A stretch of 47,056 bases of DNA. It comes from JAWLAT01 sp041395325 (GTDB lineage: Bacteria > Pseudomonadota > Gammaproteobacteria > Xanthomonadales > SZUA-5). A model generated the notes under the pieces. It searched no databases and was not told the DNA's origin. It was given only the letters and a program-made list of their open reading frames with translations. Positions 15,306 through 24,105 of the stretch are shown here, one piece after another (positions within the stretch are counted from its first letter, which is position 1; every line of letters starts with the position of its first letter). Where the stretch lies: the NCBI GenBank assembly GCA_041395325.1, contig JAWLAT010000035.1, forward strand, positions 1 through 47,056, written 5' to 3'. The position numbers and the translations under genes were made by a program.

Positions 15306-17348
15306 ATGAGCTCGCAGCGCGGGATCGCCGAGCTGTGGGGCGCCCTGCTGATCGGTGCCACCCTGCCCTGTTGCGCTGTCGCTCAGTCGGCGACGCAGCA
15401 ACTGCCCGCCGTCAACAGCCGCGATGATCGGCCACTGACTCAATCACTGAGTGCGACTGAGGTCGATACCCGACGGCCCGTCGACATGGCCGTCGATCCC
15501 TTGCGTGCGCTGTCGCTGGTGCCGGGTTTGCTGGGCTCGGATCGCCGCAACGAAGCCCAGGACGTGCGCCTGTCCGTGCGCGGCTTCGGTGCACGCTCGG
15601 CCTTTGGCGTGCGCGGCCTGCAGATTGTCGTCGATGGCATCCCTGCCAGCCTGCCGGATGGTCAGGCGCAGCTCTCGCACATTCCCTGGCAGGCCGATGC
15701 CGCCATTCGAGTCGAGCGTGGCCCCCTGGCGGCGCTGGCCGGCAACGGCGGCGCACTGATCGAAGTGCAGACACTGGGAGAGTTGACCCCCGGTGGGCAG
15801 GCCGAGCTGGTGCTCGCTGGGGGTGGCCGCCGCCGTCTCGGCGCCGGCTACCACTGGCCCTCGAACGCGGCTTCCAGCTGCGCCGGCTGCGGCCTGGGCC
15901 TGGATGTGCTGCTGCACGAGAATGCCGGCTTTCGCCCGCACAGTGCCGCCGAACGGCAGCAGTTGGCTGGCCGCTTGTCGTGGGCCGACGGCGGAGGTGG
16001 CCGCTGGGACGCCCGCTGGCATGCCCTCAACAGCCTGGCCGATGACCCACTGGGGCTTGACCGACAGCAACTGGCGCAGGCACCGGACAGCACCACCTCA
16101 GCCGCGCTGCTGTTCGACACCCGCAAGCGCCTGCAGCATGCCGAGATCGGACTCGGGCGGACGGCTGCCAGCGAGCGCTGGCAATGGTCCGTACATGTGG
16201 GTAATCGTCAACTGCGGCAGTTTCTGGCGGTTCCGGTCGCTGTGCAGAACTCGCCCACGCATCCCGGCGGGGTGATCGACTTGAGCCGACAGGCTGCTGG
16301 CCTGCAGCTGTCAGGCGGCAATCAGATCGAGCTCAATGATCGCGGCTGGCGCTGGCGGCTGCGTCATGACCGCCAGGACGAGCAACGCCGCGGCTACGAG
16401 AACTTCGTCGGCCAGAACCTGGGTCTACGGGGTGCCTTGCGCCGCGACGAGCGCAATCGGGCCAGTGTTTCCGATGGCATGGTGGAAGGCTGGTGGCGCC
16501 GCGGTGATTGGCTCTGGCGCGCCGGTGTGCGCGCCACCGAGCTGCGTGCGCGCAGCCGCGATCGCTACATCAATGGCAGCAACTCCGACGACAGCGGACG
16601 CAGTGACGAACCCGCCGTGCTGCCGGTCTTGGCCGTGGCCTGGCAGAGCACTACCCACAGCCAGTGGCAGCTGTCGGCCGGTTCCGGCCTGGACAGTCCG
16701 ACCCTGGCCGAACGGGCCTACTCCCCATCCGGCGGTGGCTTCAATCCGGATCTGCGGTCGACCCGCCATCAACAAGTCGAACTGGCCTGGCGCTGGCAAG
16801 CATCCGCTTCTTTGCAGTTGGAAGCCGCGGCCTTTGCGCTGCGATCCAGTGACGAGCTGGCGGTGGTGGAATCCAGCGGCGGCCGGACCGTATTCGACAA
16901 TCTGGGGGATGGTCATCGTCGTGGCCTGGAACTGGCGGCCAGCGGTGAAGTTGGCGTGGCGCAATGGCGTCTGGCCGCCACCTGGCTGGATGCGCGCCTG
17001 CGCGACGGGGGCCTGGACCAGCGGCTGCCGGGTGTCGCTACACGCTGGTTCGGCATGCAGTGGCAACGGCCAGTCGGTCATGATTCGACCGTGGGCATGG
17101 ACTACTTCGCCAGTGCTGCCGTCCCGGTGGATCTGGGCAGCAACGAGCGGGCGAGCGGCTTCGGGCGTCTCGATCTGTGGTGGCTGCGCCGCGCGATCTT
17201 CGACAGCCCCATTGAGCTGGGCCTGCGCGTGGACAATGTCTTCGATCGCCGTCATGCGGCTTCGGTGATCGTGGCCGAACGCAATGGCCGCTACTACGAA
17301 CCGGCCGCTGGTCGGGAATGGGCGCTGTCGCTGGGTTGGCGCTGGTGA
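15306..17348 (+). CDS. TonB-dependent receptor, ligand unknown
   Basis: 680 aa outer-membrane receptor. Signal peptide about 1-27 (LWGALLIGATLPCCAVAQS). The plug has DVRLSVRGFGARSAFGVRG, VVDGIPASLPDGQAQLSHI and IRVERGPLAALAGNGG, and the barrel ends GWRW (terminal aromatic). The beta-barrel lacks the FRAP/NPNL haem boxes seen in the first receptor. A CAGC cysteine pair (about residue 195) in an extracellular loop is unusual and might bind metal. It follows rubredoxin by 9 nt and overlaps tilS by 4 nt, an odd mix for one operon. The ligand could be a siderophore or another metal complex. Confidence 0.85.
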   Translation: MSSQRGIAELWGALLIGATLPCCAVAQSATQQLPAVNSRDDRPLTQSLSATEVDTRRPVDMAVDPLRALSLVPGLLGSDRRNEAQDVRLSVRGFGARSAFGVRGLQIVVDGIPASLPDGQAQLSHIPWQADAAIRVERGPLAALAGNGGALIEVQTLGELTPGGQAELVLAGGGRRRLGAGYHWPSNAASSCAGCGLGLDVLLHENAGFRPHSAAERQQLAGRLSWADGGGGRWDARWHALNSLADDPLGLDRQQLAQAPDSTTSAALLFDTRKRLQHAEIGLGRTAASERWQWSVHVGNRQLRQFLAVPVAVQNSPTHPGGVIDLSRQAAGLQLSGGNQIELNDRGWRWRLRHDRQDEQRRGYENFVGQNLGLRGALRRDERNRASVSDGMVEGWWRRGDWLWRAGVRATELRARSRDRYINGSNSDDSGRSDEPAVLPVLAVAWQSTTHSQWQLSAGSGLDSPTLAERAYSPSGGGFNPDLRSTRHQQVELAWRWQASASLQLEAAAFALRSSDELAVVESSGGRTVFDNLGDGHRRGLELAASGEVGVAQWRLAATWLDARLRDGGLDQRLPGVATRWFGMQWQRPVGHDSTVGMDYFASAAVPVDLGSNERASGFGRLDLWWLRRAIFDSPIELGLRVDNVFDRRHAASVIVAERNGRYYEPAAGREWALSLGWRW

Positions 17349-18670
17349 ACATCGAAGATCACCTCAGCCAGTTCCTGGCGCGCCACCCCGACGGCCGCCT
17401 GCGCGTGGGCTTCAGCGGCGGTCGCGACTCCACGGTGCTGCTGGCCGCGTTGGCCCGATTGCCACAGGCCCGCGCCAGGGATCTGCTCGCGGTCCACGTC
17501 AATCATGGCCTGCACGCCGAAGCGGCGCAGTGGGCAGCTCATGCGCTAGCCATCGCCGGCCAACTGGGCGTGCGCTGCGAGGTCGACCGCGTGCAGGTGC
17601 TCGAACGCACCGAGGTCGGGCTCGAAGCCAAGGCTCGAGCAGCCCGGCGCGAGGCCTATAGCCATCATCTCGACCCAGGTGACTGGATGTTGCTGGCACA
17701 CCATCAGCGCGATCAGGCGGAGACCGTGATGCTGCGCCTGCTGGCCGGTGCCGGGCCACGTGGACTGGCCGCGATGGCCGAGGTCTCTGAGCTGCCACCA
17801 GGCCGGATCGGGCGCCCGCTGCTGCAGGCGACCGATGCCCAGATGCAGGCCAGCATCGAGGCCGCCGAGTTGCCTTGGGTCGAGGATCCCGCCAATGCTG
17901 ACCATCAGCACGAGCGCAGCTGGCTGCGAGCCTCGATCATGCCGCCGCTGCGCCAGCGCAAACCCAGCATCGACCAGCATCTGGCGCGCCTGGCCGATTG
18001 GCAGCGGGAGCTGTCAGCTGGCCTGTCCAGGCAGGCGGCGGCCTTGCTGATCGAGCGCCGCGACGCCAACGGCAGCCTGAGGCTGGAAAACTGGGCGGCA
18101 CTGCCCGAACCGCTTCGCTTTGAGTTGCTCTGCGCCTGGCTGGCCAGCCACGGCCAACCGCGCGCAGGTCGCGTGCTGTTCGAGCGTTTCGAGATCGAGT
18201 TGGTCGCCGCGCGCGGCGATGCCGAACCCAGCCTGCAATGCCACGGGGGCTGGTTGCGGCGGTACCGGCAACACGCGTTCTGGATGTCTGCGGATGGGTC
18301 CGGTGCCCAGCGCCCGGAGCCAGGTGCACCGCTGCCTGCCTACGGCCGTCTTGGCGCTCCGCTGGTCGTCGCCGAACACCAGTTGCTGAGCCAATCCGAA
18401 CCGGGATGCTCCGCCGCTCTGCCGACTGGAACCGCGTTTCGAATTGACCTTCGGCGCGGTGGCGAGCGTCTCCGCCCGGCTCACGACCGACCAACGCGCG
18501 GCCTCAAGACCCTGTTGCAGGAGCAGGGCATTCCGCCCTGGCAACGCCAGCGCCTGTGGTTGCTGTGGACCGGCAACGAACTCGCCGCGGTGCTGGATCC
18601 TGACAGCGGATCGGTGCTCTTGCAAACCCCGCGACTGCAGGGCTGGAGACTGCGCATCGTTCGACGGTAG
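17345..18670 (+). CDS. tilS: tRNA(Ile)-lysidine synthase
   Basis: 441 aa. It converts C34 of the CAU-anticodon tRNA-Ile to lysidine so that it reads AUA. The PP-loop motif SGGRDS is at residues 24-29, followed by AVHVNHGLHAEA and LAHHQRDQAETVMLRLLAG, then a C-terminal TilS substrate-binding domain (RIDLRRGGERLRPAH, WQRQRLWLLWTGNELAAVLD). The start is GTG 17345, overlapping the receptor stop as GTGA, which indicates translational coupling. The upstream ATG at 17318 is less likely. It is an essential gene placed behind a receptor gene. Confidence 0.93.
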   Translation: MNIEDHLSQFLARHPDGRLRVGFSGGRDSTVLLAALARLPQARARDLLAVHVNHGLHAEAAQWAAHALAIAGQLGVRCEVDRVQVLERTEVGLEAKARAARREAYSHHLDPGDWMLLAHHQRDQAETVMLRLLAGAGPRGLAAMAEVSELPPGRIGRPLLQATDAQMQASIEAAELPWVEDPANADHQHERSWLRASIMPPLRQRKPSIDQHLARLADWQRELSAGLSRQAAALLIERRDANGSLRLENWAALPEPLRFELLCAWLASHGQPRAGRVLFERFEIELVAARGDAEPSLQCHGGWLRRYRQHAFWMSADGSGAQRPEPGAPLPAYGRLGAPLVVAEHQLLSQSEPGCSAALPTGTAFRIDLRRGGERLRPAHDRPTRGLKTLLQEQGIPPWQRQRLWLLWTGNELAAVLDPDSGSVLLQTPRLQGWRLRIVRR

Positions 18671-18734
18671 GACGGTGTCGGGCCCTTGCCTCCTCGCGAC
18701 TGCACTGGCGAATGCAACACCCCCAACACCATCT

Positions 18735-19577
18735 TCATGGTCCCGGAACGCTCACGCAGATGATGTAGGCCTGCAGCGGCACGGGGTTTAGCGATGGATT
18801 GCTCGGGTGCACGTTGATCCCATTGCACGTCACGGATGCCGCGTCCGTCGTCGAGGTCCAGTGGTTGTCCGTCACGCTGGTGGCGACGTACGCAGCCGAC
18901 AAGCCCACTCGACAGCCACCGGAAATCGGCAAGTCGTTGGGATCGAAACACCCGACAGTCTCGCTTTGTGGATTGGTCAGAAGCGTCATGCCGGTCCCGG
19001 AAACCTCATAGAGGTCGGCTTTGCTGCGGTAGATTCCGGGACCGATGTCCGCCGTGGCAATGGTGCCGTCCCGGATGTCGGTCGACGTGACTGTGTTGTT
19101 CTCGATCTGGAAGGTGCCGACACTGTTGTCTGCAAGCTTGGCCCGCGTCACTGCATCGTCCTGCAACGCCGCCGTATCCACCGCGCCTGGCGCGACAAAC
19201 ATCGTCTCGATGGCAAAGGGCGAGGCGCCGATGCGCTGGCGCGGCGCCAGCGTGGTGTAGCTGGCGCCGCCAGCCTCGCGCACCTCGATCTCCAACCAGC
19301 GCGGCGCGCTGTTGAAGGGCCCATCGCCGAAGTCCAGCGACACCGAAAACACACCGCCGCTGACCACCACGGCTGAAGCCGACTGCAAGCTGCCAACCGC
19401 CGTACCAGCCGTTTCGGCATCAAACAGGCGGAACTGAAAGTCATAGCTGCCCTGTGCCGCCGTGCCTGCTGTGCTCAGCCGGCCCTGGTAGGTGAAGGCA
19501 GTTTCGGCGTGAGCGATGTCCGGCAGCGCGCTGAACGCCAGCGCCGCTGTCAGCAGCAGCCATGCCATGCGATTCAT
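18735..19577 (-). CDS. secreted protein with fibre-like beta repeats
   Basis: 280 aa, signal peptide MNRMAWLLLTAALAFSALP to AHA. GGGAG lies 6 nt before the ATG. The N-terminal part (FTYQGRL, YDFQFRLFDAETAG, RWLEIEVREAGG) is a domain I have seen at the start of secreted proteins in this order. It is followed by a short-repeat region (DDAVTRAKLADNSVG, NNTVTSTDIRDGTIATADIG) like a beta-helix or trimeric fibre. A C-terminal region with paired Cys follows. Probably a cell-surface or secreted adhesin-like protein; function unknown. It converges with tilS. Confidence 0.6.
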   Translation of the reverse strand: MNRMAWLLLTAALAFSALPDIAHAETAFTYQGRLSTAGTAAQGSYDFQFRLFDAETAGTAVGSLQSASAVVVSGGVFSVSLDFGDGPFNSAPRWLEIEVREAGGASYTTLAPRQRIGASPFAIETMFVAPGAVDTAALQDDAVTRAKLADNSVGTFQIENNTVTSTDIRDGTIATADIGPGIYRSKADLYEVSGTGMTLLTNPQSETVGCFDPNDLPISGGCRVGLSAAYVATSVTDNHWTSTTDAASVTCNGINVHPSNPSLNPVPLQAYIICVSVPGP

Positions 19578-19772
19578 GTGGATCTCCCTGTTCTGGTCAG
19601 ACGATCAGTGTTCTCCGGGCGCGCGTGCTGAGCCCCCTGGGCTTCCAGGGCGCTGCCGCATCTGCACCTCATTCTGGTGCGCAGCCACGGAGCACGGCCC
19701 TGGCCTGTGCAGCTGGCGCACGCCGCGGCATCGGAGCCGCCCCAGTGCGCCTATTGATCTGCGCCGCCACAG

Positions 19773-20297
19773 CTAGTTCAGCAGCTTCGCGCTGAAGTCG
19801 CCCCGGATCGAAGACTTGCCGTCACTGACGTCAATGCGTCCGGCGACGGCGTCACCGTCCGCCGACGTGATGCTGACCGAGCCCTCGAATGCGTCGCCCC
19901 TCAGGTCGACCACCTTCTGCTCACTGCCTTCCTCGAAACGCATGACCCGCGCCCAGACCAACTTGTCTTTCGGCGACTGGTTTCCCGGACGAGGCGCGTA
20001 TTCGCCGACGCTGATCGGCACTTTCCCGGTTGTCGGTGCCTTGATGACATTCAGGTCCAGGCGGTAGTGCCCGGGCTCGGTCGGACGGATTTTCCCGTAG
20101 TCGTAGCTGGCCCCCATGTCCACGGGGTAGTTGGTGATCTGGATCGAATGACCACCTTGCGAGTTCGGCACGACGAAGGCCGACACCGCGTTCATGGCAT
20201 CGCTCTGGCCATCAATGGCCAGCTGAATGTCCTTTCCACCACAGCCACCCAGCCCAACAAGCGAAGCAAGCAAGACATAGCGATACACGATCTTCAT
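19773..20297 (-). CDS. lipoprotein of unknown function
   Basis: 174 aa. The lipobox LGGC (Cys about 19) predicts lipid anchoring. AAGGAG lies 7 nt upstream of the ATG, a strong ribosome site. The body is all-beta in character (HSIQITNYPVDMG, RLDLNVIKAPTTG, EGSVSITSADGD) and has no motif I can name. The final KLLN follows directly on a beta strand. It belongs to a run of four minus-strand secreted or lipoprotein genes (18735-21341). Confidence 0.65.
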   Translation of the reverse strand: MKIVYRYVLLASLVGLGGCGGKDIQLAIDGQSDAMNAVSAFVVPNSQGGHSIQITNYPVDMGASYDYGKIRPTEPGHYRLDLNVIKAPTTGKVPISVGEYAPRPGNQSPKDKLVWARVMRFEEGSEQKVVDLRGDAFEGSVSITSADGDAVAGRIDVSDGKSSIRGDFSAKLLN

Positions 20298-20337
20298 TGA
20301 CGTTCTCCTTGGCTATGAACACGCGGGTGTGCCGCGA

Positions 20338-21093
20338 TCAGGGCTGGTCCAATCTGATTTCGATGCCTGCGGCTTCGCCGTCCGGCGCATGCAACAGCAG
20401 CAGGTGATCGCCGCCAATCGGGATCAGGTTGGCGGCGAATGAGGTCGGCTTGCCGGGTTCGACATCGATGCGCCTCCAGCCTTTCAGCAGCAGCTCATCG
20501 GGTGCATCTTCGCCTCTGACCGGGCGTTCCACGAACAGCGCCGCCATCTGCCAGAAGTTCTCGTCCACTGGACTGTAGATCGCCAGCCGACCGCCGCGGA
20601 CGGTCACCGTGCCGGCCACCATCACCTTGCGGCCGTACTGCATCACGTCGCTTGAAGTCGCCAACCGGTGGCGGTAGCGACCGACCAGGCGGTCGATCTT
20701 CACCCTGCCACTGATCCGCGGCGGCCCGTACAAGCTGCGCGCGACGGCCAGGCTGCCGTCAACGCCTTCTGCATGGCCATCACCCAACGGCGGCTGTTCC
20801 ACGAAATTCAGGTTGCGCAGGTAGTTCGCCTTGAGCGTGCGCGCCTCGCGCATCTGGCACTCGCGTGGCGACAGCCGACCGCAGTCCGTCGCGGCCGAAA
20901 CAACCTGGCAGGCCAGCACAAGGCCGATGGCGAGCGCATTGGCCAGATAGCGCCTGATGGCCCCGGATGACCACCGACGGTGGTGGTGCGTGGATTCTGA
21001 TCGGTCAGGGTCGGAGGTCCAGCGCAAACGTGCCGGCCTGATATTGATGTCGATCGACGCCAGCCGATCGGATGGAGCGGTCAGCGCGCTCAT
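20338..21093 (-). CDS. exported protein of unknown function
   Basis: 251 aa. The first 45 residues are hydrophilic and His/Arg-rich, followed by a hydrophobic stretch (YLANALAIGLVLACQVVSA, about 48-66) that serves as a signal anchor or late signal peptide. The ATG at 21093 overlaps the TGA of the upstream gene (ATGA), which supports this start by translational coupling; no later in-frame ATG precedes the hydrophobic segment. The globular part (RISGRVKIDRLVGRYRHR, MVAGTVTVRGGRLAIYSPVD) is not recognised. Confidence 0.55.
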   Translation of the reverse strand: MSALTAPSDRLASIDINIRPARLRWTSDPDRSESTHHHRRWSSGAIRRYLANALAIGLVLACQVVSAATDCGRLSPRECQMREARTLKANYLRNLNFVEQPPLGDGHAEGVDGSLAVARSLYGPPRISGRVKIDRLVGRYRHRLATSSDVMQYGRKVMVAGTVTVRGGRLAIYSPVDENFWQMAALFVERPVRGEDAPDELLLKGWRRIDVEPGKPTSFAANLIPIGGDHLLLLHAPDGEAAGIEIRLDQP

Positions 21094-21341
21094 GACTCGA
21101 AGCCGTTGGCAAACAATGCGTCACCCACCGCCTCGCGCTGGTGGAATCCGGACTCGAGCACGTAGATGTCGCCGCTGGAAACCCCGCTCACAGGCTGTCC
21201 CAACGTGCCGTCCATCGCAAAGCCGCCACCTGCGGTCCTGCCCCCGGCAGGCACGATGACCGCGTGTTCCATCTGCAGCTCCTGCGCCGCCAGCCCACCC
21301 GTCAGGAAAGCGGCAGCCACATACAGCGACGGTCGAATCAT
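21090..21341 (-). CDS. small secreted protein with FANGFES C-terminal tail
   Basis: 83 aa from ATG 21341: signal peptide MIRPSLYVAAAFLTGGLAAQ, then a Gly-rich central part (GGFAMDGTLGQPVSGVSSGD, IYVLESGFHQ), ending DALFANGFES. The frame continues upstream to 21425, but the signal peptide starts at 21341. The short (D)xxFxNGFE-type tail is one I recognise at the ends of many exported proteins of this bacterial group and may be a sorting or export tag. It overlaps the next gene by 4 nt. Confidence 0.55.
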   Translation of the reverse strand: MIRPSLYVAAAFLTGGLAAQELQMEHAVIVPAGGRTAGGGFAMDGTLGQPVSGVSSGDIYVLESGFHQREAVGDALFANGFES

Positions 21342-21591
21342 CGGGCGAGGGTAGTATCCAAGTCTCGACACGTGGATCGGCTCCTGCGGTAGCTCCAGGC
21401 CCGACCACAGCAGAAGTTGTGCCAATCGAACGAATCAGCGCTGCAAGCCGTCAGCGCGTGGCCAGACCTCCGGCCAGTACTGCGCAGCGACGCGCCAGGC
21501 TCTCAGTTGAGAGAAGCATTCTCGGCAGCGAGACACGAACGCATGGCCATCGGGATCAGCCGCACGCCGCGGCTTGATGAAGGCGCATGGA

Positions 21592-22209
21592 TCAGCCCGC
21601 CCTGACCACTTCGGCCAGTTGGCGATCATGGACGCGCGCCAATAGCCATTGCGCGCTGAGTGCACCGAGCAGCGCCATGAACATGTCCCATTGGGTATCC
21701 CAGACGTCGCCCTGAGTGGCGAGGAAGGCATCGGCGGCACCACCCCAGATCAACGCCGACCACCATTCGATCATCTCGAAGAAGGCGCTGAAGGCCAGCG
21801 CGCTGCAGGTGACCAGATAGAACAGCCAGCCACCGGGGCGCAAAGGCGTGTTCCGCAGCAGCAGTTCACGCGCCAGCACCGCAGGGACGAAACCCTGCGC
21901 GAAATGACCGAGCCGGTCGTAGTGGTTGCGGGCCAGATCGAAGGCATCCTGAAACCAGAAGCCCAACGGCACCTGAGCATAGGTGTAGCGGCCGCCGACG
22001 ATCAGGATCAAACAGTGTGCCGCGATCAACCAGTACAGCAGCCGGGTCAGCGGCGCTCGGCGCCGGGTGAACAGCAGGATTGGCACGCCGACCAGCACCC
22101 AGATGATCTCGAGCAACCAGGTGAGCCGATCCGCCGGTGCCCAACCCGACCACAGCAAGGCGGCCGCCACCACCAGCAACAGAAACAGCAGTTCCCCGCG
22201 CTTGGCCAT
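21592..22209 (-). CDS. DUF2238 (YjdF-like) inner-membrane protein
   Basis: 205 aa with about six hydrophobic helices (FLLLVVAAALLWSGW, ILLFTRRR border, LIAAHCLILIVGG, and later ones). The family pattern is clear: NHYDRLGHFAQGFVPAVLARELLLR, then FEMIEWWSALIWGGAADAFLATQGDVWDTQWDM, the conserved FE and D/W acids of DUF2238/YjdF. The ATG at 22209 was chosen because the upstream extension (to 22332) is Pro/Cys-rich and not membrane-like. Function unknown; conserved acidic residues in the membrane hint at transport or a lipid-linked role. Confidence 0.85.
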   Translation of the reverse strand: MAKRGELLFLLLVVAAALLWSGWAPADRLTWLLEIIWVLVGVPILLFTRRRAPLTRLLYWLIAAHCLILIVGGRYTYAQVPLGFWFQDAFDLARNHYDRLGHFAQGFVPAVLARELLLRNTPLRPGGWLFYLVTCSALAFSAFFEMIEWWSALIWGGAADAFLATQGDVWDTQWDMFMALLGALSAQWLLARVHDRQLAEVVRAG

Positions 22210-22658
22210 CAGTTGTTCCGGGTCAGACCCACAGGTCGAAAGCCCGCAGGGTAGCGCCTGCGCAGGCCGTGCGGCCACGGGAAAACGGCCTTGCAGACAA
22301 AGTGGGGACAGCTGCGGGCAATTTGCGGGCAATCCCGTTCAGCCTCTGGCTAGAGTCGCCACTCTATGATTGCCGGCTAAAGTGACATCAGGCCGCACCG
22401 CGCACGCGGGCGGGTTATCCAACAGCACACGTTGAGTAGAACGTACACCTCTACCCCCTCCGGGTGACCGGGGCATTGGGTGAGACCGCGAGAGTGAACG
22501 GTGGCTCGTCATGACGCCGGCACTCAGAACGATCGCGAATGTCCAAGACCGACCTGTCGACGATCCGCCAGCAGCGGACCGTCGCAGGGAAATGCGGCCG
22601 ATCGCCGGATAGCGACGGGCGCCACGGCTTGCGGACATCCGCAAACGAGGAGCCACAC
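22210..22658. other. 449-bp divergent intergenic region
   Basis: No gene supported. It holds a direct repeat TGCGGGCAAT twice (22313-22322 and 22324-22333, 11-bp period) and, 30 nt further, a TATGAT hexamer (22365-22370) that could be a plus-strand -10. The 11-bp phasing would put both repeats on the same face of the helix, as in activator sites. Otherwise nothing clear. Confidence 0.3.
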
Positions 22659-23096
22659 ATGACTCTGGAATGGATTCTCTGGCTGGCCAGCATTCTGCCC
22701 CAGCCGCATGCCGATCGCCTCTGCTTGACCACGACGGTCTATCTGGAGGCCCGCAGTCAGCCCTTCGATGGCCAGGTGGCCGTCGCCGAAGTGGCGCTGA
22801 ACCGGCTCGACAGTGGTCGCTATGGCGACAACCTCTGTGGCTTGCTGCTGCAACCACGACAGTTCGCGATGACGCTGGTCCCTCAGGACTATGCCCTGAA
22901 GAACCCCAGGGCCTGGCGCAAGGCCTGGCGCGCAGCGTTGCGAGCCGTCGCCGAGCACCGCAGTCCACCCGATCAGCGGACGCGTCTGGCCCTGGGTGCG
23001 ACGCACTTCGTCGCATTGGGCGTCGCCAGCCCGGACTGGGCACGAGGACAGCCACTGACCACCATCGGCGATCACAGCTTCTACCGCGTGCGGTAG
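22659..23096 (+). CDS. SleB-like cell wall hydrolase
   Basis: 145 aa. The fold is that of the spore-cortex-lytic SleB (Hydrolase_2) catalytic domain: TVYLEARSQPFDGQVAVAEV with the catalytic Glu in LEAR, then ALNRL, LLLQPRQFAMTL and a C-terminal GDHSFYRV. AGGAG lies 7 nt before ATG 22659, which fixes the start against the longer frame from 22539. No signal peptide is obvious; the first 15 residues (MTLEWILWLASILP) are hydrophobic and may serve as one. It likely cuts peptidoglycan during growth, not sporulation. Confidence 0.85.
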   Translation: MTLEWILWLASILPQPHADRLCLTTTVYLEARSQPFDGQVAVAEVALNRLDSGRYGDNLCGLLLQPRQFAMTLVPQDYALKNPRAWRKAWRAALRAVAEHRSPPDQRTRLALGATHFVALGVASPDWARGQPLTTIGDHSFYRVR

Positions 23097-23153
23097 GCAG
23101 ACTGGGGTCTGGGTCGCTGTTGGGGCGGCCCGACCCGATGGCATCATTGCACG

Positions 23154-24053
23154 ATGACGACAGACATTCGCCGTTTCGGTTGTGACCTGGAGATCGGCGG
23201 ACGCCGGTTGTTCCTGCGTGCGGCGCGTGGTCCGGTGGCCGACGGCGAGACTGCGTCCAGCGGGATCCTGCTGATCCATGGCTTCCCCACTTCATCGCAT
23301 GATTGGCTGCCGATCTGGCCGGGCCTGGCGGCGCGCTATCCGCTGTTGGCGCCGGACTTGCTCGGCCTGGGCCTGTCGGAGAAACCCTTCCCGCATCGCT
23401 ACACGGTCCTGGAACAGGCCGAACTGATCGATCTGCTGCTGTCGCAGAGCGACATCACTCACTGGCATGTGCTGGCACACGACCTCGGTGACAGCGTCGC
23501 GCAGGAGTTGCTGGCACGACACGAGGAAGGCCGCTTGTCGGTCCGCCTCGGTGGGCTGTGTTTCCTCAATGGCGGGCTGTTCCCCGAAGCGCATCGGCCA
23601 CTGCTGGTGCAACGGCTACTGGCCTCGCCCATTGGCCCGGCACTGATACCGCTGCTGGGGCAGAAGGCCTTCGAACGCAGCCTGCGCCGAATCTGTCGCC
23701 AGCCATGGCCGGAAGGCACCCTGCAACAGGCCTGGCAATTGCTCAACCACGAGCAGGGTCGGCGGGTATTGCCCTCGGTCCTGGGCTACATCGAAGAACG
23801 CCGCGAGCACCGTCGACGCTGGCTGCGGGCGATGGGCGAGACCAATCTGCCGATGTTGCTGATCAACGGACCCGAGGATCCGGTGTCGGGTAGCCATCTG
23901 GCGGACCGATTCGCAGAACTGCTGCCCAACGCCCAACTGTTGCGCCTCCCGGGGGTCGGTCACTACCCGCAGCTGGAGGCTCCACAAGCGGTTCTGAAGG
24001 CCACGCGCGACTTCTTCGCCCGCGCCGACGCCGCACTCGCCGCCACGGCCTGA
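23154..24053 (+). CDS. MEST-like alpha/beta hydrolase with Asp nucleophile
   Basis: 299 aa. HGFPTSSHDW (about 42-51) and DLLGLGLSEKP are family marks, and the nucleophile elbow is AHDLGDSV with Asp110, not Ser. An Asp nucleophile is seen in epoxide hydrolases and haloalkane dehalogenases. The order of motifs, including LCFLNGGLFPEAHRPLL, closely resembles the vertebrate MEST/PEG1 group and its bacterial relatives. The acid is probably in NGPEDPVS and the His in GVGHYPQLE (about 267). It likely hydrolyses an epoxide, halide or ester; the substrate is unknown. It is cytoplasmic (no signal). Confidence 0.85.
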   Translation: MTTDIRRFGCDLEIGGRRLFLRAARGPVADGETASSGILLIHGFPTSSHDWLPIWPGLAARYPLLAPDLLGLGLSEKPFPHRYTVLEQAELIDLLLSQSDITHWHVLAHDLGDSVAQELLARHEEGRLSVRLGGLCFLNGGLFPEAHRPLLVQRLLASPIGPALIPLLGQKAFERSLRRICRQPWPEGTLQQAWQLLNHEQGRRVLPSVLGYIEERREHRRRWLRAMGETNLPMLLINGPEDPVSGSHLADRFAELLPNAQLLRLPGVGHYPQLEAPQAVLKATRDFFARADAALAATA

Positions 24054-24105
24054 GTCAGCTCGCTGGTACACTGCGCAGGTTTCGCGTGAGCTGGACTGGC
24101 GCCGC

